From contig JALJCS010000009.1 of assembly GCA_023055355.1 (NCBI GenBank), positions 27,057,001 to 27,121,000 of the forward strand: a stretch of 64,000 bases of DNA. Direction: 5' to 3'. The stretch is from Agelaius tricolor (taxonomy: Eukaryota; Chordata; Aves; Passeriformes; Icteridae). The notes beneath the pieces are model-generated. The model was not told where the DNA came from. It saw only the letters and a list, made by a program, of their open reading frames with translations, and made no database searches. How positions within the stretch are numbered: position 1 is the stretch's first letter; the number at the start of each line of letters is the position of its first letter. The position numbers and the translations under genes are program-made. This document shows positions 53,347 to 64,000 of the stretch, piece after piece.

Positions 53347-56300
53347 GGTAACATCTCCTGACGTTCCCCAGTCCCAGTCAGAAAGTGGCTACATTGCTTC
53401 TGTAGGGAATGTTTTCCCATAGCTCATGTTCCAAGTGCCCCTTGGGTCTCCACTAGGTCCTGTCACCTGTGTTTGGCACATGTAGACAGGGGCAAGAGAC
53501 AGAAAGGCTGCAACACTGAACTACAAAGGGCATCAGCTGGGGAATGGGAGGACAGAAATTAAGCCTACTGTATGAGACCAAACAGATTTCCATTTATATG
53601 TTGACCACTTATTTTAGGTGACTCTCACATGTGGGAAGTGCAAAAAGCTCAACCAGTACCTTCATTTATCAACCAAACAAGATTTCTAGAGGACTTTTCC
53701 TCTCATGGTGCTCCAAATGCATTAGAACCAAACAGTGTTCTCATTTTACAGATATGGCAGCCAAGCTACAATGAGTCACATCATTGAAGAGGGCTGCTAG
53801 TGGTTTCCACACATTTTTCCACTCTAGTTATTTATCCAAATGACCTTTTTTCTTAGAAAAACAAAGAAAAAAAAGTCTCCAAAATAAGGGGGGGAAAATC
53901 CTACATACAAACAAACCATTTTGGATTTTTGTCCAAAAAATTAATAACAGAAGATTCTTACTGATGTATAAAAAGGTTAAGTCAAGAAATAAGAACAGAC
54001 ACTTTTCAGTTCCACTTCTGGTCAAACAGTAAAAAGCAATTTATTGCCTAGGAAGAACACACTAGAGCAACTGGTTGAAAGTTCTCTTATATTTCAATTA
54101 TACATTTTACAGTCATTGAAGAGAATCTACACATTTATAATCTTTTACAGCTGGAATAACATTCAGAAGACCAGCACAAGACACATCATAGGCATTACAC
54201 TTAGCAGAAACAGAAATGAGCAGTCATTACTTGGAGGGGTTAATTTACAATAACCTCAAGTGTTATTTATTTCTTATGTCAGGTCAACAAATAAGAAGCT
54301 CTGAGTGGGTGTTTTAAACTGATGTGCTGCAGGAGGTAGTAACAGAAGGGACTTAGCTGCCCTGTGTGGTGATTCATGCTGCCGCAGAGCTTTGCATTGT
54401 GGCTGTTAACATACAAGGCAAGTTTCCTGGCCCTGAAGTCAGCCTAACTTTAGGCAGTGCTATCATGAATACAATCCCAGGGATAGCAACTGGGTGTTTC
54501 AGCACTTTCTAGTGCCAAATGGGCAGTTGCCAAGACCATATCAATGATTGCACAGAAGCAGCCCTTGCCCCCCATTCCTGGAATGGCATTCCAGAATGGC
54601 AGGGTGCTCTGCAAATAAGCAAGAAAGCCAGATATTGCAAGTATTTTCTTAATCAAAGAAAAATTACATGACTCTTTATCTCTCTTGTGCATCTCTTGTC
54701 TGAGGTAGAAAGCAGCCGACTGTAGCATGGGTGACGTTATCTGGCCCTGCGTGGCATGGTCACTTACTCATTACATTATTTTAAATTAGGCAAAAACAGG
54801 TGGCTATGAAGGCACTTTATCTAAGACAGAAGATCATTCTTTGGGGGTAAGGTATATTCCTTGTTCTTTCAACAAGAATGGAAGAACAAAAGTTTAGAAT
54901 AGCAGTAACTCCCATACGTGAAATATTCAACTTTTTCCATCACAAATGAGGTGACATATGAAGATCAGGTCTCTGGAATGGCTAAAAAATGAATCATGAA
55001 TAAATTGCAATGTAGAAAGAATGAGGCTAGGGTATTTCCTACTGTTATTTCTTTCAGTGTGCTGTATTGGAGCTGCTCAGTTCTCTCTCTCTCTTAAAAA
55101 GTGAAAGACCCTGTGAGCTTACAGGAAAAGGGCCCACATTGTATTGTGCAATGCTGCCACAATGGGTTTCATTTATAGCCAATTAAAATCAGAAATAAGC
55201 ATCTAAAGCTGAGCCTATTTCCTTCCCACTTTTCTGTCCGCTTGAAGCTGTAAAGCATGCAAAGACAGATTTCCTTTGTCGTTATTTCACAGCCCACCAA
55301 CTGGTGCTTTATGAACCACAGTGGTCTGCAGACCAGTAAGCCTGGTATCATTTCTGCTTCCCTGCTGGATCACCCAATCTACTTCTGTCACAATTTAAGA
55401 AATTACAAAATTAACACAGAGATACAATCAATCTTCCCTGAAGAGTTTTGTTTAATGTTTCTATAAACATGAATAAAGTGACTGAACAGGAAATCAAGTA
55501 TGATATAGATAAAACCTCTCAAAAACTCACTCAACAGTTTGTGAATTGTGTTCACAATCCACAATTAGTCACCCTAGCTCAATTATGGGGACTAGAGGAA
55601 CAAATAAAGATGGAGGGCTCCTTCATAGATGTGGATTAGAAAGCACCACCTCTGCTGTTAGCATGCTCATACTCCAGCAGCTGCAGCAGCTGCTCCTGTT
55701 ACAGAGAGAGTCATCTTGGTTTCCTTGCAGTGCAAGCAGCTTCTTGCTCTTGGGAAAACTTGTTGGATATGTATTGGCTTGTACACATTTGAATGTGAAG
55801 GAGTGAACTCCTACCATGCAACTATCTTGGGATCTCACCACAGGTCTCAAATAGCCTCTACTCTTTGATGGAGAAAGGGGCAGCCCTTTCCTGAAACCTG
55901 GACATTTGGCCTAGGACAGGAAAAAGTTCTCTTGCATGATGTATGAACCTATTGGAGGCACAAGGAGAGAGTCAAATTCCAAGTAACCAATTCAGCTTCC
56001 AAGGGTAGAATCTGCAGGGCCCTTGCTATCTGCTAAAAGTCAGCAGAGGGTAAAGCTAATGTAAAAACTGCTTGCTAGTTTTGGAAGAAGCAGCCCCATA
56101 TAATTTTCTGTCATTTTAGTCATCATAAATGCCTTTTAACTAATAAAAATACCAGTCCATCATACAAAAAGGTAGTTCATAAAATCCTAAGCACATCATA
56201 AAATTAGAAAAAAATGATCCACAGACAGTGACTGATAGACTCAAGAGTGATCCTAGCTTTGCAAGTTCTGCAAACACAATTCCCTATATTTCAAATGTGA

Positions 56301-57725
56301 CTCATGGGTCAATTCACATTGTTCAGTCTGGACCTAATGCAGACAAGTACTATGCTAATTACAGCCCTCCTTTCTTGAATTCAAACATTGGAGCTACTCT
56401 TTTAGCTCTTTTTAAAAAAATTGTGATAGTCATCAGCTGTGGGCAAAGAGACCCTCTGTCTTCAAAAAGTAGGCCTTCAGTGCTGAAACAAAGTCAACCA
56501 GAGAAGCTCCTTCATCCTTCTGCTTTATCTCCATAGGCAGGAATTACAAATAAGCATGTTCAGCCAAGAAACTGTAGGAAGATAAGCACCCTGGAGTAGC
56601 CCTGGGTTGACCAGCAACTGCACTAGATATCCATTTAGGACCATTTGTTCAAAGTGTGATGTTTCCCATCATTGTTCAAAGAAAAGAAAAAAAAAAAAAG
56701 GAGGTGGACAAAGTGAAAGTCTCTCCAAGTTTTCCAGGGAAAAGCATAAGCACATCAGTAATTAGGACATTAAAGAACAAACAGTAGCAGGGTCCCATGC
56801 TGCACTGGCTGGGAAATAAGCTAGGCAAGACAGTCACTGGTACTGGCCAATCTCCAGTGCCTCTGGGTTACAAAATAATTCACAAGATTCTCTAAAAGCT
56901 CCTTGCCAAACTGGAGTCTCTTAAATCCAAGAGGTGCCTCTGGCAAGACAGTTTCTCTGGAAGCAGCCAGCATCCACAGAGCTTCTCTTTCTTAGCACAT
57001 TTTAAATTAAAACAATGGATTAATCTCATCAAGGAGAAATGACAAGATCTCCTTCACAACTGGTCTCAAAGCATAGAGAAATTCTGTATTCTAGTGTCAG
57101 GGTGAGAACTGAGGAAACCCTACAGTCCAGCTCCAGATCAGATGCACCACACATGCAGGGCTGGTGTGTCAGGGTAAAGATCAAGGACAGTAGTAAAAAC
57201 GGTGAGTATAAGCCTTCTTCAGAGTCCTTTATCCCACCCCATGTATATGATACATGGCATGGAGAGGAAAGGGAGAATATAAAATGTATGGAAAAGAGTA
57301 CATGGCTTAGGCAAGATATATTCACCAAAACCATGCTTCCTTGAGGTAAAGGAAATTGTGGTCCATGGTGTAAAGGAGAGTAGTCATACTTTGCTCAGTC
57401 CCTGTAGGGAAGGACAAATCTTTGTAATGTTAGCCCTTTAAGTTTACAAATAAATTCAACTCTGGATGAAAAGATAGAACAAGTATCTTTTAAGGCACTA
57501 AGGTCTAGGCTCAAAAGAGCAGATAATCTGACAATTTGCAGACATGCCAGTGAGACCTTATTACACCATGATCCTCCTGTTTGGGAGAGAGGCTTAGTGG
57601 GGACAAAAGGAAGCCACTGTCCCAGCTATGCTGAGCAGCCAGGCAGAAGCAACAATCATTACACATTCTGAAGCACAACAAAGGGCCTTAGAAAGATGCT
57701 GTGCCTCCCCCCACAAAGCTCCCAG
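53347..57725. other. Spacer between APOV1 and ILDR1
   Basis: Non-coding AT-rich DNA. The chance open frames (e.g. 54450-54728 minus, 56228-56536 plus) show no domain or splice structure. Confidence 0.5.
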
Positions 57726-57727
57726 GG

Positions 57728-57778
57728 GACTGGATCAGATGACCTCCAGAGGCCTCTTCCAATATAAATTATTCTACT
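57728..57778 (+). mobile_element. CR1 3' tail fragment
   Basis: GGATCAGATGACCTCCAGAG followed by CTCTTCCAATATAAATTATTCTACT, the terminal CR1 pattern, diverged. Confidence 0.7.
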
Positions 57779-57979
57779 GTCTTGTGACTTTACAACTCCA
57801 TGAACATTGGAACCTGCACCAGCATTCTACAGATTGGGCTCATGGCAGTGCCACTGCACTTAATCAGGAGAACTGGTATCTCTCTTTAAAGACTGGAATA
57901 CACTGTTTACTTTAAAAATCTGCTGTTTCTACTAGAATGTTTTCAACGAACCCAGCCATTGGGTTTGTTGGCCCAACCT

Positions 57980-57995
57980 TTTATTGCTGTTTATT
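57980..57995 (-). terminator. ILDR1: ILDR1 polyadenylation signals
   Basis: Two minus-strand AATAAA hexamers (57990-57995 and 57980-57985) lie about 90-100 bases beyond the stop codon, giving a very short 3' UTR if used. Confidence 0.55.
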
Positions 57996-58082
57996 TGCTC
58001 AATCAAAAGCAGCCATGCCAACCTAAATAGTAGAAAAACTAGGAGGAGTCCAGTGGGAGTCTTAGTTCTTCCAGTACTGACA

Positions 58083-61000
58083 TTAAATGACTATGCTTCT
58101 TCCACTGTGGGAACTTCCTCTGTCCTGCAAGAGAAAATAAAAGATTCAGGAACAAGGAATGATGAAAGAAAATCCTACGTCTTCCTACCTGCTCTGAGCA
58201 CCATAACAAAAACCATTTATACATATACACCTTCCAGCTGGAACTAGAATTGCACTTCCCTCCACAACACAGAAAGGAAAATGGTAATGTGCAACATACA
58301 GCCCCTCAAAATACTCCCACTTGGTAAAATTCTGCATATGTGTGATAAGGGACACTTAACATTTTTTGATTTAAAAGAATCTTCATTTTTTCAGGAGGAA
58401 TACACAGTCTAATTTGGAGATTAGCAATTGGATATGAAGCTTTTCACACTTAAGTTGCTACCTGAAGTATAATCCCAGTGCAAACTGACAAGAAGAGCTG
58501 TGAACAGTAGCTGTTCACCGCCCACAAAACATATGTTCAATTCTCAGGAGTCCAAACAAAGGAGTCATCCTCTCCACCTCGCCTATAGAATGACACATTT
58601 TTCATCCATGCCACCCATGACCTTAAAGGTTATTTCATGTAGCTTTATGGATGTTTTCCCATATGTGCCATATTAAAAATATCATGCACATTTTAAAAGA
58701 AATCAGAAGTAAACCAGCACCAGAGATGGTTACAGAGGGATGGATGCTGCTGCCTAGTCTGGAAGTGCTTTCTCCCCAGTCAGTACCAGAACAACTATTT
58801 TAACACCAATATATACACAAGATCCCAAAAGCCTCTGGATGGGGACAGGAATATAACATGTCACCCTGTAGGGGACTTAATTTATTTCAGAATCACAGAA
58901 TCGTAGCATGGCTTGGGTTGGAAGGGACCTTAAAGATCACCTAGTTCCTATTCCCCCACCCTGGGCAGGGATTCCTTCCGCTAAGCCAGGTTGCTCAGGG
59001 CCCCATCCAGCTTGGCATGGAACACTTCCAGGGATTTGACTTTTTACTTTGCCCCTGAACACACTACATGCAGGCAGTGCCTCTCAAAAGGCAGCCTCAG
59101 CAGCCTGGGAACTCAGCAGCCTCTTCATAACCATGCTGTGCAGAGCACTCCTTGCTCCTTGGCCTCTGAAAGACAACAGGCTACAGAAAGTAGAAAACAT
59201 TCCCTCTCACTCCCTAAACTGCACCTTTTCCCTTAGATGGGAAAGCACAAAGGCAGCTGACTCACCGAGCGGGTCCCTGCGCTGCCTTTGTGCTTCTTGT
59301 CCTGAGCTGGGATGATTTCTAACGAGCGGTAACTGGGGGGTTTCTCTTCTGGCCACTCCCGCGACCTGCGGTTCCTCCGCCGGCGGTTTGACACTGGCAC
59401 ACGGACTTGCTCTTCTGAGGAGCTCCACGAGCCTCTGCGAGAAGAGGGGGGGGAGTAGCTGTGCCGCCTCTGGCCAGAGTAATTGCTCCTCCCAGCATGG
59501 TGCTCGTACTCCCGCCTTGCCCCGGGCTCCTGCCTCCCACCACGATGGTGGCTGGAGCGCTCCTTGGTCTCCTCTGGATAGAAACTGCTGCTGCCCTTGC
59601 CCCTCTCAGCTTGGCATGGGGGTGACACATCCCGTCTGGAGTGCTGGGGCCTGCCATTGTAGCCACCTGTTCTCTGCCTCTGAGGATGATCCTCTCGCTG
59701 CCTGTCCCAGGGCTCCTGACTGTAGCTGGAATGAGAATCCCCACTGGAAGGCAAGGGCCACCTCCGGTTTTCCCTTCTGTCCTCTGCAGCAGAGTCCCAA
59801 GGCCTGGGGGTGCGGGCAGCTCTTTGTGGCCGTGAGGAGTTGCTGCTCCCATGGATGGAGGAGATGTGGTCGGCAAGAGGAGGTGGCACGATGTCGGAGC
59901 CCAGCGAGGACAGCAAGCTGGGCTGCACAGCCTGCCGCTGGTGGGAGGGCGGCCGCAGCTGGGACATGTTCAGGTTTTGGATTTCAGACTCCAGATAGTC
60001 CAAAACACCATTGTTAAGGGAAAGCTGGGCTTGTGGCTGCACCAGTGGAAGACTGTTCTGCAGAGATACATCTAAGGACAAAAAGACAAGAGAACACAGC
60101 AAGTCAACAGGAAACACTGAAGAGAAGGCCCTTCTGCAATCATGATCCTGGCTGAGTTGCTTCTCTTCTCCTGCTCCACCTCACTGCAAGAACTGCACAA
60201 GTCTCAGGCACCACAACCAGCACATCCAGACCACATGAGGTATGGTGCAAAGAGTAGTAACTAATAAACTGCAGCATGACCTAACATGTTTTAGGCAGTA
60301 CAGAGGTAAGAAGTCCAGCATACCTGGAAATATAGTCTGTGTGTTTAGAGGAACATTTTTTTCCTACAGCACTGATACCATATTTTATTTACAAATAATC
60401 AGAGAAAGACCATAGTGTTTCCTTTTGCATTTCATTGAACTGGGAGAAATACTGTAAAAATAAGAAAATTTTTATATGTATGCACACATACATACACATA
60501 CGTACAGATATAAGCAACAAATGGAGAAGAAAATTCTTCCTGGTTCATTAAAGAGTCCTTAATTTTTTGTTGCATGCAGGCTAGATCTGTTGCACAGAAG
60601 GCAGTTTGCCCTTAATCATTTGAAGACTAGACATTTGATAAGAACTCAAACAAATTGCACCTCACTTGTCCTGTCAGTTTTGGCTATAAGGAGTTGACCG
60701 TGACCAGCACAGCAGAACAAAGAGACAGTACCCTCCTCTGCCACACAAAGCAAGATAAGCTGGGTATATTTACCCTGCAGTCACTGGGGTGCAGCACAGA
60801 TACACCTTAGTTAGTGTTAAACTGCTTCAACCAGCACTGAGCCCAGCAAGACACTTAAGATAACAGGCTGGTTTTATGTACCCAGACAAGTTTACCATAC
60901 CTTATGCGCTGCAGATGTGGCAGAGCTGTCATTCTAGGACATGCAGTCGTGCTAGGTACATCTTTCTCTCTTTTCTTGTAGAGAGGCTAAAGCCTCAATG

Positions 61001-61201
61001 CTGAACTTCCCAAAGAACTTACCTGTTTCTCACCCTGATTTCCCTCTGAAATGATGCCCATGGTCTCACCTTGTTGCAGCAGGGGGTTCAGCTGGTAAGA
61101 GGAAAGTTTTGAGTTCCTGTCACCAGCTCCATAGAACATGTTGTGTGATAACCAAGGTGCAAGTGCCTGAGCCCGCTTCATGAACTGGTGCCGTTCCAGC
61201 A
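58083..61201 (-). CDS. ILDR1: Immunoglobulin-like domain-containing receptor 1 (angulin-2), 3' part
   Basis: Single-pass Ig-domain protein of the LSR/angulin family. It marks tricellular tight junctions and recruits tricellulin; human loss causes deafness (DFNB42). Three coding exons on the minus strand: 61201-61070, 60071-59266 and 58124-58083. All have GT-AG ends and continuous frame (CAAG|ATGTA = Asp; TCG|GAC). Together they encode only the cytoplasmic tail. Matches to human: ERHQFMKRAQALAP for ARHRYMKQAQALGP, SSYQLNPLLQ for SSYPMHPLLQ, NNGVLDYLESEIQNLN for ANGVLEYLEKELRNLN, LSSLGSDIV, REWPEEKPPSYRSLEI, and the C-terminus DRGSSHSGRSIVI for human EKDSSHSGRSVVI. The 806-base exon is rich in Ser/Arg. 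The last exon has only 14 codons including the stop. Signal peptide, Ig and transmembrane exons were not found up to 64000, so they lie beyond the right edge. Confidence 0.96.
58888..59042 (-). mobile_element. CR1 3' fragment in the last ILDR1 intron
   Basis: Reads CAGAATCACAGAATCGTAGC followed by GGGTTGGAAGGGACCTTAAA on plus, that is a CR1 terminus in minus orientation, about 150 bp. Confidence 0.9.
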
Positions 61202-64000
61202 CTGTAAAAGAAAAAGAAAGCTTACAGCACCTCTCCACAGGGCACAGCTTGCAGATCACATACCACTTTGCTTTAAAGGCTGTAGCCTTTGGATACAGGA
61301 AGTTCACAAAATTAAAATCTCTCTCCACCCCATGATGAAGATAAAACAGAGCACAGGGAATTCCAATACAAAGTTGTACATCTTCAAAAAAGTACCTAAA
61401 ATAGAAGAAAAGCTTTACTGCCCAACATTATGATTCCAGTTTAGCAACTGGGAAACAAATAACACTATGATTAAGTATGCAGCACATAATAAGTTAAAAC
61501 TTCTACTTGCCTTGTCATTACAGAGTAGAGCTGCAGAAAGGTGGGAAACAATGTTTCATACATCAAGACATGCAACAGTTTTCTTTCTCTCGAAATTCTT
61601 TCAGCTCATCACTGGTCCTTTCCCCTTTTGGCTTTGATTTCCCACTAAATGAGACCTTTCCTTGCCACCATTATGTGGGTTCTGTCCAGATCATATTTTC
61701 CACTCTACACTTCATAATTTTCTCTGTGTTTCACAAAGAGGGCACTCAGAGGTGCACTGTCCAGCTTTTCCCTTTCTATTCTTTTGACCACTCTTCTTGT
61801 CACTCCATAATTTACCTCAGAATGACTGCTAAAATTAAAGCCTCTAAGACAGTATGGTCAAAGTGGTGAACAAACTAAATTTCCTGCTCTCAACAGCAAT
61901 GTCCAGGGTGCCAAAAGAGCAAACAGTGGAAATTTCTCTCTTTCACAGAGTTTCCACCACTGCTAACTCCAGACATCTGTTTGTGGGGTCAGATTCCAAT
62001 TTCACTTCCTTTTTTTCATCATTTCTATCTCACCTCCTCAACATAGACAAGCAGCTAATAAACTGCTCACTTGCCTTCAGAGCATAGCTCATTGCTGCTT
62101 CTCTTGGGGGAATACCTAAAAACATCTTACAGAAACTTATTTCTTTGACCACAATTAATCAAAACTTAAGTTTACAAGCAAGTAAATTCTGCAAGTCCCT
62201 GATCTTACAAAGCCTGGTTTGTCTGTTATTACTGGCTGTAGCTTTTCAGCAACAGTACCTTAAAAAATTTCTCTTTTATGGTATTCCTGGAGTTTCAGAA
62301 GTGACAAACTTTTTACTGCAGCCTCTTGTCTGGTCAGGCATGAACAAAACATTACAGGTCAAGAAACAGATAGGAACATAATTGCCTTTGAGACTTTTAC
62401 CCCTCTGATCAATCTGGCTGAAGCTGGCTGATGAAATTAAAAGCTATTGGAGGGAAAGAGACTAGGGATAGACAGACAGGTTGACTGCATAAGATTTACT
62501 TCTTTAAGAAACCAGGCTACAGCTAAGCTCCAATTAATTCTGTCCCCTGGGTTCACTACAGTAGGCAGCATTTAGACTGCACAATCTTTGGGACTGAGCC
62601 CTCCACTTTAAGTAGCACTCCAGTTATTAAACATGTCCTCCTTCAGCTGTTTAACTGGATTTATCCAGAGCACCACTTGCAGCAAAAGGACTGACCATGC
62701 CCCTCAACACATCCTTCCTTTTCTCCCCAGTTTTTCCAGCTCCACTTAATTCTCCACTGCAAACTCCCTCACTCTCCCCAGTCTGGCTTCAACCAGAGGG
62801 AACTACAAAGCTGGAAGGTTCAGGAGTTTTAATCCTAACAATCTGGTATCCTCAAAGTTGTGTGGTCTGAGGTAGGAGTTTCCAAGAACTTTATGTCAAA
62901 CTTGATTCTTTTCTTTTTTTTCCCCAAGGGATATCCTTCCAGTTTACATTTCAAATTTAGAGGACGAGAGAAAGAATACAAAGAAGTGGGATAAACAGAA
63001 GGAGAAGGCCTTATCTCTCCCTCTCCTATTCTTCTAATGCCCTAGAGCCTGCTAAGTGTGTGTTCTGGGTTTTGACCTTGGTCTTTGCCTGAGGAGTAAG
63101 AGACCCAGCACCTGTGGGCACACCTGCTTAGCATACTCCCTCTTAAGGTAGGAAGGCTGTCACTAGGACCAGTCATCCTCCCCCTGTCATTTCCTGATTT
63201 GTCCCTACAGCTGAAGAAATCCAGAATTAGCCCTGGTCTTCCTTCACTATCATCAGCCCTTCTTCCTTCCCCAGATACTTTGCCTTACAATTTGAATCCA
63301 ATATATACTCTGATTTCCCGTCTTCAAAACAGAAGTCACAGATCTTTTTGAAGTGAACGTATTTTTCTGAGGAAGGTCAGATTCACCCTAATTCCAAAAC
63401 TGCTACCCTGCTTTGCCAGAAAGTTGTGTTGCTCCCTCCATTTACTCTGTTGGAAAAATCTGTTCTCCACCTTTGACAGAGTTTAACAGCAGCTGGGCCA
63501 AGTATAAAAATAAAATATTTTGCAACTTAGTGATACCCAGGTGCAAGTATATCCTATTTTCCCCTGATTCATTACTGGAAGAAGTCCACAGCAGAAAAGG
63601 AACAAATAGGAACAGAAGGAGGTCGTACGTGTATTTACTCTGATGGGCTTTTCTCAGAGTTTTCCACAGGGAATGTAATTGGCTTGCTCCTGGGCATTTC
63701 TAATACTTCTGTACATCAATCCTGAATTACTCAAACAATGCACTCCTTTTATTGCTCATTTCAAACCCACGCTCGTTAATGGTGTGATTCACAGCACCCA
63801 GGATTATCCTGTGCCTGTCTCACTGGCACCTGTGACTGTTCAGCAGATCCACGCTGTCCTCTAGTGGCCAACGACGGGGAAGGAAGCACCCATGCTCACC
63901 CTGTGATCCTACACAGGTGAGGATTTCTGCCTTCTCTTCAGCTGTGTGGAATGTTACTCCTCAGCACTGTTTTTAAGATGTCCCCTGAATCTATCTTCTT
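61202..64000 (-). other. ILDR1: ILDR1 intron, continuing past the window
   Basis: It begins upstream of the acceptor TTTTCTTTTACAG|TG. I searched for the cysteine-rich juxtamembrane exon and the Ig exons and did not see them. Open frames such as 61507-61869 have no domain. Confidence 0.6.

Noticed and set aside
60987..61328. 113-residue frame with a cysteine-containing N-terminal part, considered as the ILDR1 juxtamembrane exon
   Set aside because: Only the part from 61201 down is ILDR1. The residues above it are intron beyond a strong acceptor (TTTTCTTTTACAG) and lack the family's dense cysteine pattern.

Overview
This is a stretch of vertebrate nuclear DNA from a bird. The evidence is several CR1 retrotransposon copies with the avian 3' tail (ATTCTATG-type), intron-split genes with GT-AG junctions, two CpG islands in AT-rich surroundings, and apovitellenin I (APOV1), a yolk apolipoprotein gene known from birds. 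The proteins resemble, but differ from, the chicken and human sequences I remember, so I do not name a species. No bacterial features, CRISPR arrays, tRNA or rRNA genes were seen.

Layout: (1) 1-1.2 kb holds the promoter and signal-peptide exon of an unidentified gene on the minus strand that runs off the left edge. (2) 1.2-20 kb is non-coding, with two CR1 copies, one of them split by an LTR-like insertion. (3) 20.1-28.1 kb is CLDND1 on the minus strand, four coding exons plus a CpG-island promoter carrying a ZNF143-type site. (4) 28.1-35.4 kb is AT-rich spacer with a probable hAT-like DNA transposon relic. (5) 35.4-36.5 kb is GPR15 on the plus strand, a single-exon orphan-type chemoattractant receptor. 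(6) 36.5-49 kb is spacer with an orphan CpG island at about 45.8-46.6 kb. (7) 49.2-52.5 kb is APOV1 on the minus strand: a four-exon gene with a liver/estrogen promoter including two estrogen response elements. (8) 57.98-64 kb is the 3' half of ILDR1 on the minus strand: three coding exons, with the gene continuing past the right edge.

The genes are separately regulated, not an operon. CLDND1 and ILDR1 both encode junction-associated membrane proteins. GPR15 guides lymphocyte homing. APOV1 is made in laying-hen liver and packed into yolk-targeted VLDL. The most striking items are the complete APOV1 regulatory module, the loss of the single mature-chain cysteine in APOV1 (a tryptophan here), and a gene order that puts genes from two separated human 3q regions side by side.
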